From NCBI RefSeq assembly GCF_002105155.1, contig NW_019028987.1:302501-366500 (forward strand): a stretch of DNA of 64,000 nucleotides, written 5' to 3'. Below are positions 34,217 through 45,370 of the stretch, one piece after another (positions within the stretch are counted from its first letter, which is position 1; the number at the start of each line of letters is the position of its first letter). The DNA is from Lobosporangium transversale. Lineage: Eukaryota; Mortierellomycota; Mortierellomycetes; Mortierellales; Mortierellaceae. The notes beneath the pieces were generated by a model. That model ran no database searches. It had not been told where the DNA came from and was given only the letters and a program-made list of their open reading frames with translations. A program made the translations under genes and the position numbers.

Positions 34217-36139
34217 TCAATAGGAAGGAACAAATACAACAAATAGTGAGTCACTCGGTGATATCCCATGTGTGATTGAATTGAGTGTAATGAATAGTTT
34301 TTTTTTTTTTTTTTTTTTAAAAAAATATCATACATTAGAGCTGTAGGTGATGGATCGCTTTTTGTACTGGATCAGTCGTCAAAGGAATGTTTGCACTACC
34401 AACCTGTCAAGGCGTTCAAGAGTACACGCCAGGATCGGAGAATGACTATGGATATGGAGATTTTTGAAAAACACCCCGAAATCCAGATCCGAAATGATCT
34501 GATTGATTGTCAAATCGACATTTGTTCTGTTGAAGTGCCAGCATTGTTTACAGAGAATTTCGATTATCAGGACATCCGAGCAGATTTTGTCCATGGTATC
34601 TTGACTTCAGATCTGTTGGGCAAGACCATTCATTTCCATGAAGTCAGTGATGTCTATGCAGCCCGTGTCCGGAGTACACAAATGTATGATGCCGTTAGCA
34701 AGGACATCATCTCTCGATGGACATTCCCGATGGTACCTGACAGTAATTTGCCAACAGGGGATTGCTATGAATACAGGCGTGGATTGGTTTATAAGGAGAA
34801 GAGCGTGGTTCTCTCCAGAACCTGTGTCGTGGAGGAAAAAGTGGTCATCGGAGCAAATACGCAGATTGCTGAGAATTCTGTGCTATCTAACTGTGTCATT
34901 GGCAAGAACTGTGTCATTGGTAAAGTTAGTGATAAGACCTGTTAATTTTATTTCTTAATTTTGTTTCTTAATTTTGCTTGTTTCTTAATTTTGTTTCTTC
35001 CTTTTATTCTTTCTTTCTTTCTTTTATAAATAGGTGCTAATGTCAAGATCGATAATGCATACATTTGGGATAATGTCACGGTCAAGGACAACTGTGTGGT
35101 TCAGCGTAGTATTATTGCTAATGGAGCAGTTCTTGAACAGGGAGTGACTGTCAGCAAAGGTTGCTTAATCTCATTCAATGTGATCATAGGAGCCAACACG
35201 ACTGTACCACCTTATAGTCGTATTACCGCCTTACCTGATGAGGAAGAAGGAGAAGATGAACTGGTATCAGAGCCTGCTGTCGTTGGTGCTACAGGTCACG
35301 GCCGCTCGTTCAAGGAAGCAGAGGATTCAGATGATGAGGAAGATCAAGTCGATCCAAGAAACAAGCAGGTGAACCGTTTAGCATTTGATATGTCCGCACT
35401 CAACTTTGAGACGCTACAGCAAGAGGAATCTGCGTCTGAATTTGAGAGTGAAGCATCAGATGTGGAGGAAGATGAGGTTAACCCTGCAGAGGAACTGGAC
35501 CGTGAGATTACTCAAACCTTGGAACGTGCTTTCAAAGAGGATCATGATGTGGACATTGCAGCCCTAGAGTTAAACACATTGCGTATGGCCTCTAATTCCA
35601 ATTTTCATGAGATGCGCAAGAGAATTATCCCTGGTGTGCTCAAGAACATCGATTTGAGCGCTAAAGCTGGTTCCAAGAAGACAGTCAAGGCGGTTCTGAC
35701 ACAATGGGGCCCTCTTATTGGAAAGATGATTCATGATGAAGAAGATCAAGTTGATGGTTTGTTTATTTTACAAAAAGCATGTGCAACCATATATGAGGAC
35801 CCAGCTCTGGCACAAAAGATCTTTGCACCTACATTGCGGTACTTTTATGACGAAGAAATTGCAGAGGAGGACTCTATCTTGAAGTGGTATCATTCTGAGG
35901 CAAGCCGGGACGGCACTGAGACGGAGAAGAGACTGCACAAAGTGGTTAGTATTATTATTACTATTATTTATTTTTTATGACCAACTTGAACCTATCGCAC
36001 TGACTTTATGTGCGTTATTGTTAATTTGCTATTTTTTTTTTTTTTTTTTTTTTTTTATAACTTGTAGGCGACTCCTATGATTGAATTTTTGGAACAATCA
36101 GAGTCAGAAGAGGATGATGAAGATGAAGATTCGGAGTAG
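33454..36139 (+). CDS. GCD6: Translation initiation factor eIF2B subunit epsilon
   Basis: This encodes the catalytic subunit of eIF2B, the nucleotide exchange factor for eIF2 (yeast Gcd6), about 680 residues in six exons. Exon 1 (33454-33561) gives the start LQAVILADSFDERFQPITLE. The next exons give CLLPLCNVPLISYTFEFL (nucleotidyltransferase-like domain), GDAMRELDAKQLIDTDFILV and SGDVVSNMKLDKVLEEHR. Hexapeptide repeats of the left-handed beta-helix follow: VVIGANTQIAENSVLSNCVI and WDNVTVKDNCVVQRSIIANG. An acidic linker leads to the C-terminal W2/eIF5C catalytic domain (TQWGPLIGKMI; DGLFILQKACATIYE; YDEEIAEEDSILKWY), ending in acidic residues (SESEEDDEDEDSE). Intron 1 has a T42 run at its donor and an A19 later; intron 3 has T8A25 and T21A7 blocks. 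Confidence 0.95.
33567..33608 (+). repeat. T42 homopolymer beside a 5' splice site
   Basis: The longest homopolymer in the window. It starts five bases into intron 1 of the eIF2B-epsilon gene (33562-33706), and an A19 run follows at 33633-33651 in the same intron. Confidence 0.9.
34951..34993 (+). repeat. 13-mer TTTCTTAATTTTG, three copies in an intron
   Basis: Perfect copies at 34951-34963, 34964-34976 and 34981-34993 (the last after a CTTG spacer), inside the intron between the two beta-helix exons of the eIF2B-epsilon gene. Probably replication slippage. Confidence 0.9.
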
Positions 36140-36324
36140 GTTTGTTATTCAGTATATCCAAGACAAAACCAACGTGGTATGCATCCTTAGACTTGTAAAG
36201 AAAAACAAATAAAATAAGATAAATAAAAAGCTATTTTAATGGCTGTCTATTCACATACATATATTGGTATGGTATATATTATACAATTTACTATTTTCTG
36301 TTACTTTTTTTTTTTTTTTTTTTT

Positions 36325-39300
36325 TTACTTTCTGCTAAAAAGACCCCTTCTCTTCTTCTCAACATCGCTGCCTTCGCCTGCAGGCTCAAACTCAAGCATG
36401 AGATGGAGACGTCCACCAGATGGTTTAGCGAGAGGTGCCCAGAAGTCTGCCTTATATTCACCTGACTGAGTCTCGGTTAGAGGCTGGATGTATTCCCAAA
36501 GACGAAGGTCGAATTCACCCAGATCTTTATCACTTCCAAGTGTGTTATGGTCTCGGACCATAAAGTTGATCGTCAGTGGGTGTCCTGTAATGTTAGGTAC
36601 CACTACAGACTCGTTCCAATTAGGTGATAAATTTTCCTTTTTAACCTTGGTCTTAAGCAAGTTCTTACCACCGAGCGATACTCGGACATAAGGATCGCTA
36701 GTTCCGCTTTTGTCAACCCCCAAGAGACCATCTGCCTCGATCACGTGGATGGTCAACGTACCGGGCTCACCAATGATATCACCGTTGTCGACCAAAGATG
36801 TACGTGAGCGGCTGGTTCCAAAGCCTGTGCGAGTAGGGGACGAGTTGACGTTGAGAGTGCCTTCAGAGTTGGTGAGCCGAGCATCTTGAACGGTCGAAGC
36901 TGCCTGAACTGCCAGAGCAGATGGAACAGGTTGAGCAGTATGGGGTGCCTCAGATGTGGGCATCATGCTTGGATGAGGCTCCAGTGCTCGCTGTGGTGCT
37001 GCATCAGATTTGTCCCTCTTATGCAGGCCCAAAGCAGATGCGCCTGCCGAAATGCCTCCAAAGACACCCTTGCCAACTGTACCGACACCTTTACCTACAG
37101 TACCCACTCCTTTCAAAGCGCCCTGCCCGACAGCTCCAACACCATCAGCCACCAGACCAACACCTCCTGTCACAACGCCGACACCTCCACCAATAAAGGT
37201 CGCTGCAAAGCTCGACCTCTTGTTGGATGACAAGAATTCAGGCATAAATTTGACGCGCAGTTGAATCTCGCCTCTATTCTCCTTATTCTTCAGTGGAATC
37301 ATGAATTCATTAGGAAGAACTAGTTGGAGGTTGGTAAGGCTCAATGAGCCCGAACCCAAGGACTTGGCGGTAGAAAGCTGGTTCCAATCAAACACCTCGA
37401 ATGTGAATTGATCTTCTGCACGAGAGGTCTAGAGAAACAAGGTTTCCGTGGTAACAAATTTATATGATCGTTGTTAGCGCATAAATCGTATTCAAATAAC
37501 CTCATGATTATACTTGACCATTAAAAAAAAAAAAAAAAAAAAAAAATCAGACAACTTACGATTTGTACAGAAAAAGTCTCGTTATACTCTGGGTCCAGAG
37601 TCTTCTTGACTACCTCCGACTTGTAGACTTCCTTGCCATTCACTCTGAAGATAACATATGGGTCACTGGAACCACTACGATCAGCAGCGATAAGACCTTT
37701 GGCGCGAATGAGCGTTACGGCCATGTTGCCCATATTATCCAGGCGCTCCTTGGGTAGCAGCTCAATGGACACAGGAAGGTATTCAAATTTCAAGTGCAAT
37801 GTTCCGCGTTGATCAGCCTTGTCTAGAATAGGGAACTTTGCACCATCTTTAGGTGTGGATTCCAAGAGTGAAAACACGCTTCCAGAGAAAGTGCCAATAA
37901 TAGGATCCTTTTCCAAAGACGACTTTTCCTTGACTAGAATGTTCAGTTTGGCATATTCCAACTCCTTGACAAAGATATCAGCAATCTCGTTCCATTTGGG
38001 ATTACGAGACTTTTGGACCTGAGACTTGAATTGGTAGCTATCACTATCAATGTAGAACTCACAGTATGTGTTGGACCGGTCTAGCTCAGCTCCGATCAAA
38101 TGGGTGACCAAAATACCAGAGTCATAGTCCAGGGCCTCGCTCTTGTAGATAGTGTTGGGAGGCAACGTGATGGATGCAGTTTCCACTGCGGTCTTGACAG
38201 AGTTTTGCATATTGTTGGGAGATGGATCGGTGGTATCAACAACTTCAACGGGCGCAGCCTTAGGGTCACTGGAATTAGAAGGAGCTGCAGCCGTAGCCTT
38301 CTCAGTTTCAGTAGCTTCTTCGGCAAGCCTAAGTGATGGAAAGAATGAGAGCTCGTAGTGCAGCTCACCCTTGCTGCTGCCGTCCTTCTGAATCAGAGGT
38401 GCCCAACGGTCGATCTTTGGACGGGCCACATATCCAGCCTTGTCCGGAAGTTCCTCCACAATTTCGCTAACAGCGAATTCAGTCCTGCCCAAGGTTCTAT
38501 CCTTTGTAACCTTCTGGAAATCAAAGCATTCAAATCCAAAGGTCTGCTTCATCGAGTTTACAGCGACATAGAAGATCTCGTTCCAGACAGGATTCAAGTC
38601 GCTGTCAATGACCTTAGTCCGTCCACGACTCAAACCCTTATCACCTGTAATGATGACATATGGATCAGAGTTGCCTCCGATCTCAACATTACGAAGATCA
38701 CGCCCACCGAACATTTGAATACGAATAACACCAAAGGCAGGCTTGTGAGTATTCGGGTTCAGGTCATCGCCCATCAATACAGGCTTCCAAACACCGGTTA
38801 TCTTCATCTTTCCGGTGCCTTCACCGCCCTGGAGAGTAACCCAGTCAACCTTGTCGTTAGTATCCTTGAGTAGACGGCTGGCAGGGACGCCGTATGAACC
38901 AATAACGTTATCATCTGACACAACCTCAATGGCGATCTGAGCGGCCTCCAGATCAGTGATGAAGAGATCAACTTCAGCCCCCCACGCAGGATTGGCACCA
39001 CTCATAGCTTTGGTTGTGTGCGCCAAGCAACCGTTAAGATAGACCTTACAGCTCGATTTGGTCTTTCCAGTGCGTGCAATATCTTTAGCTTGAGCAAGGT
39101 TGAGAGCTAGAATACCCGAATTAGACTCGACTGGAACCATCTCTTTTCCATCGGCAGAAGGTTGCGGTGTCTGAACTGGGAAGTAGGCAGCACGGATACG
39201 AATAGCTCCACGCTCCTTGCCGTTACGGAGAACTTTACACCAAACATCATCTTGCAGGGGATCTTCCTCCAAAGTCTTCAAATCAAAAACGGCTTGGCCC

Positions 39301-41470
39301 AATGGACGATCCTTGCGGACATTGTCCTTATCAAAGATCTCCATACAAACAACTTCGTTCAAGTTATTGATCAAGATAGTGTTGGTTTCGTTCCAGACAG
39401 GATTCAGGCTATGAAGTGTCAATAAACGCTATGAGTAAAATATTTTCAATGATGGTTTAACACTTATGTATTAGGGTGGTGATCACTTACGTATCTTCCT
39501 TGACTGCAGTAGTAGCGAGCTCAGGACGGTTACCAAGACGGATCTTGACATAAGGATCAGAGTTTCCAACCAACTCTGTGTTTTTGAGATCTTTGGCATT
39601 GTAAATTGTAAATTGAACTACACCAGTGGCGGCAGTCAAGGATGCGCCACCCGTCATCATCTGCTCCAAGTCAAGTGTGTAGACATTTGGAGCATACATC
39701 ATGGGCCCCAAGATGGCATGGGTCTGGTCACGGATGAAGGACTGCAAACCGGGGATCTATTTTTGAAATGTCCAAAAGCCCAAATAACATGGCTCAACAT
39801 CAAACAAGCTTGATTCACCGCATGCATGCGACTCGGCAGAACGTTTCAAAATCTAATGAACTAGAGAGCGTGAGACTTACGTGAGCAATATCCATGCCAA
39901 ATGTTTCACCTCCAACAGGCTTCAGGACATAATCAATCTCTGGTGGTTCTAGAAAACAAAAATCAACAGTCTTGATATGAGGGAAGTTGGATGTCAGCTT
40001 GATCTTAAAGCGCATGTATCCTTTGAAGGACATGTCCTCGACAAGAATAGGCATGCCAGCGCCAATAATGCCCTTGCCAACACGGATGGTCAAGCAAATC
40101 TTAGGATTGATCTGCGTTCTCAATTGCCTTGGCGTCATATCCTCAATATCTGTGGGTGTAAACGACACACGCCAGTCCATTAACTAAAAGAGGGGCAAAC
40201 AAACGATAATAGTGAGCAATTGAGCATCGGGCGGAACATAGCATGGCCTCTGGAAAAAATCTAATGCGTGTGACGCGCTATTCATGAAATCGCACTCTCA
40301 GGAGGTCCATTGGTCCAGACAATTTGAAACACATACCACTACATCGGGATCAGCCTTTGGGAAGGCCTTAACGCTCTCAACTCGAGGTGCCTTTGTACCC
40401 AAAGTGAAGGTTGTAAGGCGGATCGAGTCGAGGAAAGCAGGTGTCTGATCAACCAAAATACTGTCGACCACTTGCACAACTGTTGCACTTAGCACCGGCT
40501 CGTAAATGAGCCAGAATTTAGACATGAAATTATTGATCCACTCGGTTGTCTCTGCGTCGTCTTCGAGCTGTAGATGAAGTACCAGCAAGATATGGTTGAT
40601 TAAGTACGTTGAGCATGAAGAAAACGCTGGTCTCTGAAGATGCTGAGAAACTCAAGTATGCCAATAGGTTGTCATGTAGATACGTACCACATTCTTTATC
40701 AACTCGCGCGTAATATCATCCCTGGCATTGCGACGGAAGCGACGAATTGAATTCTTGTAGTAGGTTGCTAAATAAATGAATGAGGTGTCATTTTACATGG
40801 GTTGTCAGTCTTGGTCGAATACATAGACAACATTCCTCTTTTTTCGATCCACTAGCCTACCTCCAAATGCAATGATGAGGATCAAGGATACAAAACCCCC
40901 TCCAAGCTTGAAAACTACATAACACACAATTGGAATGACGACAAGGGCCGCGGCATTGTGCCAGAAAGCACCAAATAGTGCGCTACTTGCAAACTCTTCC
41001 ATCCAGATGGACTTGTCACGGAATTCATTATCGGGGCCATCAGTACGCTTGTATGCTTCGAGCCAGCCAATACGTGATATAACAGGAAAAGCTCCAGGGA
41101 TACGGTTCTTGCTGTTCTCTACAATAGTGGCCTTGGTCGTAGTGGTATTTTCCACAGTCGATCGACTCAATTCTGAGATATTTGGGTCCGTCTTTCCATT
41201 CTGTTTTAGCTGCGATGTTTGTGGCAATGGTTCCGCTATAGCCGTGCCATTACTGGAAGGGTTTCCGGACTTGCTGTTGTCAAGTTTTTCTGTATTGGGC
41301 AGGTCAGTGGGACGAATATCGGAGGGGATGACAGTACCTCCAATAGCTTTACCCACAGCTGCGTCCAATCGGGCCTGGCCGGGAATCTGAGGTGATGGGC
41401 ATTCGTCTGCAGCGAGTGGAGGGACCACGTCAAGTCCGTTGGTACCAGCGAGCTGCTGAGTGGGATCCAT
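36325..41470 (-). CDS. Tricalbin / extended-synaptotagmin-like ER-plasma membrane tether
   Basis: This encodes a large lipid-transfer tether (yeast Tcb1-3) of about 1,450 residues in at least seven exons. From ATG 41470 there is a disordered N-terminal region, then a hairpin-like hydrophobic stretch (ALVVIPIVCYVVFKLGGG; VSLILIIAFGG) that anchors it in the ER. The SMP lipid-binding domain follows (TEWINNFMSKFWLIYEPVLS; FTLGTKAPRVESVKAFPKAD; DFCFLEPPEIDYVLKPVGG). About six C2 domains come next; four start with clear SDPYV signatures (VGNSDPYVKI, GGNSDPYVII, SGSSDPYVIF, SGTSDPYVRV) and two are degenerate. Asp residues suitable for calcium are visible in the SDPYV-type domains. A Gly/Val-rich linker sits before the last C2. 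The TAA stop is embedded in a genomic poly(A) run of the sense strand. It converges with eIF2B-epsilon 185 nt away. Confidence 0.93.
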
Positions 41471-42015
41471 TTACGGTTATAGAGAGCTTAATGTGATATA
41501 GCGAGCTATTTAGTGAACGTAAGGACTGGTTTGTGCTGCAAACATGCAGGTAGCAGTAGTAGAGAGAGATACAGGTGAGTATAGGTCATAGTTTATGCGA
41601 TCCCCCAAGTGTAGCTTGTGCTGTCATGGTAGGCGAGAGAAAAAGTTCAAATCGTACAATATCCGTTTCAAAGACAGAGGATGGCAAATGAAGAGTGCAC
41701 AGAAATGTAAACTGAAGAGAAATCCAGAGGAGAGAGTCAAGATAGTGAGATAGGATAGCAAAACAAAAAAGGATGAGGAGAAGAGGAAAGAAGAGGAGGC
41801 AAGTAAGGATGGAACATATTTTAAACTCTCTGCTCAACTTGTTAACTTTTTTCCATCTCTCCTGAGCTTGTCGCTCCATTGCATTAACGTTGTGAAATGA
41901 AGGCTAGTCATGTAAACAATGTTCATGTGTCCTCATGAACCAGACACGGTTGAGTTTCTGACCCTCGTACCTATTACCCCGAAAACAACATCATATCTCT
42001 TTGCGTGCGTATCCC

Positions 42016-42046
<31 letters not shown>

Positions 42047-43119
42047 CTGAGGGCGTTTTGCATTCATGTAGTCGCACGCTGCACAACTTGTTCTCTTTCG
42101 CGTTTTTTATATTTCTACTAATCCATGCTTTAGAAGTATATCCAGACCCATTAAATCAATGGTTGTTACCAAAGCCAGTACTCACTAGTTAGCAAAGTAG
42201 CTGTGAAGATGACTGATCTGCTATCGAAATGTCTTTACTGACACTTGACTATTTGAACGTTTCCTTGACTAAATATTTGGATGTAGAGTCTTAAAGGAGG
42301 AATGACATAAAAATAAAACGTAAAAATAAAAAATAGACGAAACGCGAGTGATATCCTGACTATTTTCTTTTCGATTTGTGTAATATGGCTATTGTTTTTT
42401 TGTGGTAGCCGAATAAAGTAAAGGCGACAAGAATAATGACAGGGTTTAACGGATGACAAGATGTTAGAAAAAAGGAGAGGGAGAGAAAGAAAACAGGTCA
42501 AAGAAAAAAAAAGAGATAAAGTGGTGGTGGCGAGCTGATTTTAAATGATCAAACAAAACGCGATCCAAGTGATGCTGCAAGTGTCGATAAGATATGGAGA
42601 AGCTTCCAACGACAAAATGGGAATTCGTCTGTCTGTAAATATGAACATTTGGTTCAGATCGCAAGTTCATCTGACAGACAGAAAACTGAGCTCAGCTTGC
42701 AGATATACCCCTGGAAAGTATTTGCGATCTTTGGCTACATGCATGAATGTCATTGGTCTTCTATTTTTCATTCCTATCCTCTCCAAAAAAGACCAGCAAC
42801 AACGGCCTTTTGGATCTCATCTTGCATCAAATCATCCGAGCACAGTGCAAGTCTATTAAGTGAATATCGCGATTGTATCTTATAAACTGAGTGGAATTTT
42901 GGGCTGTGGCGTTCTTTTCGCTGACTAGTCCACTCCAAGAAACTTAATTCATTCTATTTTTATGGACCTTGTAACACTGTTGTGTCCAAAACCTGAGTTT
43001 TCAGATTGCCTTTTGGAGTCCAAAATGAAGCCACAGCGTAGGGTGGCTGAGCAAGTTGTTGTTTGAGTGAGTAACAGGAAGCTCTGTCGAGTAAAAAATT
43101 ACTTTGCATTTTGGTGATC
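41471..43119. other. Spacer between tricalbin and PUS10
   Basis: A divergent 1.6 kb spacer. It contains an A28 run (about 42016-42043) and purine-rich stretches near 41740-41800 and 42470-42520. One short protein-like stretch around 42760-42830 (minus) has no identifiable family. No gene called. Confidence 0.5.
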
Positions 43120-43274
43120 ATGTCCAGTACAAAGCACCCTTCTGACCAAGCTAGTGGACTGGACCATGAGGCCAAGAGACTGAAGCAAGAAGAAGATAGT
43201 CATGCAGGTGCGAATGTAGTTGTCTCTTTTCATTAAGTTGGCCATGACAATGATCGGATTTCAGGATTTAACAA

Positions 43275-43311
<37 letters not shown>

Positions 43312-44559
43312 CAGCACCGAGAGCGAGACTAGAAGCAGCACTTTTGGAGGGTATCAAGGAGATTGTCAGGAACCCATCATGTATCAAGATCTTATTCGGT
43401 ATAGCTTGCTGTGGCCGGTGTATGCTGAGGTTTTTGGGCGTGCGTGATTATGAGATCTATGAGTTACCTTCCAAAGAGATCAAAGATATTTTAGTTCGAC
43501 ATGCCTCAACATTATCTCCACAGGACGATGCAACGACTTTACATGCGGACGAAGAGACTATTTGCATAGCATGTGTAGGAACAGTTCAATACGCCGAGGA
43601 ATTTGTCGATGAGATTGTGCTACGCATTCAGAAGGAAGCATACGAGACAAAATCTTTTAACATGAATGTGACCCTTCCAACCAGCACCTTGATCAGGAAT
43701 CATTCAGTGGGGATCTACTGGAATCAACATCTCGAATATTACCCCAAAAATCAAGTTGATATCAAAGAAGTCTTCAAGCTCTTGATTAGTTGGCCAATAG
43801 AGACGCGAATGGGGTTAACCTTAGATTTTTCAGTGAGGATAGCAGAAATGAAAACAAAAAAAAGGCTTTTGAGCGGTTTGAACATGCGATAGAAAATTGG
43901 TATAACGGACCAGCTAATTTTTTTTATTTTTTTATTTTTATTTTTTATTTTTCCGTTTTTGATTTTATTGAGCAGAGTGAGCTCAGAATACAGGTGTCAA
44001 TCAAGCATGAGGAGACAAAGGATGATCATTTATTTCTTTCGAGGATGAAAGAATCAGGCTTGGTTATCAAGACTAAGAGGGAGAACGTATGCTACGTTGT
44101 TTTTGAACTTTTTGTTGGTTGATACTTTTGTAATTGTTGTTACTGAAGCTACGATTAATGATATGGTATGGCTTGTAGAGGAAAACCATCGTCGTTGGCG
44201 ACGGCCGACATCATATTGTAAAGGCCCTTACATGCGTGAGCGATGAGCGCTTTGCCTCGTAAGTCATATTTTCGATCACATGTAATCTGTCCATATTAAG
44301 AATTGTAGACTGCACAGACTGATGAATATTTTGCACAGCATTGGGAACGTGCCGCCGACTACAATTACAACAAAGCCTGAACTTGAATCCATCGAGATGA
44401 TGAGGGAATCCGTTTATGTTGGAGGTCGCTACCTCAAATATAGCCGCGATGTCAGTCAAACACCTTGGAGTATTGGAACAACTATGCTTGCAGAGCTTTC
44501 CGTCTCGGGTATTGTTTGCGATACCATTAAGAATGCTTTCCGTGCAGATGGTAAGGCCT

Positions 44560-44600
<41 letters not shown>

Positions 44601-45370
44601 CCTCAATAAGTAATAAAGAATTTGAGTGCCCATGATGTGATTATATATAATACTCAAATCTTTTAGACTACAAGTTTACCACCGCAGGCCGCGAAGATGC
44701 CAACGTTCGCATGCTGGGCAACGGGCGGCCATTCTGCATTGAGTTGATAAACCCCAGGATAGCATCAGTACCTAATAAGACTATCAAAAGTCTTGAGACG
44801 GAGATTAACACTATCATGCCTCACAAGGTTCAGATCCGAAGTCTTGCTGCTATTACAGCCGAGGATACCAAGGTCATCAAGGACGGCGAAGAAACCAAGA
44901 CTAAGAGTTATAGCGCTCTATGTTGGACGTCTAATCCAGTCGACCAGGCTATGATTAATGCAATCAACGAGTATACTAACAAGCCGTTTTATGTTGAACA
45001 GCAAACCCCTATTCGCGTCCTTCAGAGGTATGCGTATCTGGTTCTCTCTCTCTAAAACTATAATTTGGATACGAAACAATCACATGGCGCATTAATTAAG
45101 TCCTAACTGAAACCATCATATAGGCGTGCTCAAATGATCCGCAAAAAGCAAATCCATTCATTGAAGGCATTCCCACTTGAAGGTCATTTCATGGTCGTTC
45201 ATTTGCACACAGAGGCAGGGACGTATATCAAAGAGTTTGTTCATGGAGACCTTGGCCGGAATCAGCCTAGTTTGGGGTCAATTATTGGATGCGAGGCAGA
45301 CATCATGGAGTTAGATGTGCTTGAGGTGGACCTGGAGTTTCCCCCGCCCTCTTGCTTAAAGGATATGTGA
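43120..45370 (+). CDS. PUS10: tRNA pseudouridine synthase Pus10
   Basis: This encodes the archaeal/eukaryotic-type pseudouridine synthase that makes pseudouridine 54/55 in the T-loop of tRNAs. Exon 1 (from 43120) gives MSSTKHPSDQASGLDHEAKR. Exon 2 gives ILFGIACCGRCMLRFLGVRD, with the first half of the THUMP-side zinc site (CGRC), and later ETICIACVGTVQYAEEFVDE (second CxxC). The catalytic domain shows SVYVGGRYLKYSRDVSQTPW, TTAGREDANVRMLGNGRPF, KTKSYSALCWTSNPVDQ, TPIRVLQRRAQMIRKKQIHS and AGTYIKEFVHGDLGRNQPSL. Total length is near 540 residues in several exons. In one exon VYVGG is read as given on the plus strand after a splice near 44390. The intron at 44551-44666 starts with T8A33. The gene is absent from budding yeast, so its presence supports an early-diverging lineage. 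Confidence 0.93.

Noticed and set aside
41586-41879. 97-residue minus-strand frame upstream of tricalbin
   Set aside because: Hydrophobic and unassigned; more likely leader or spacer sequence.
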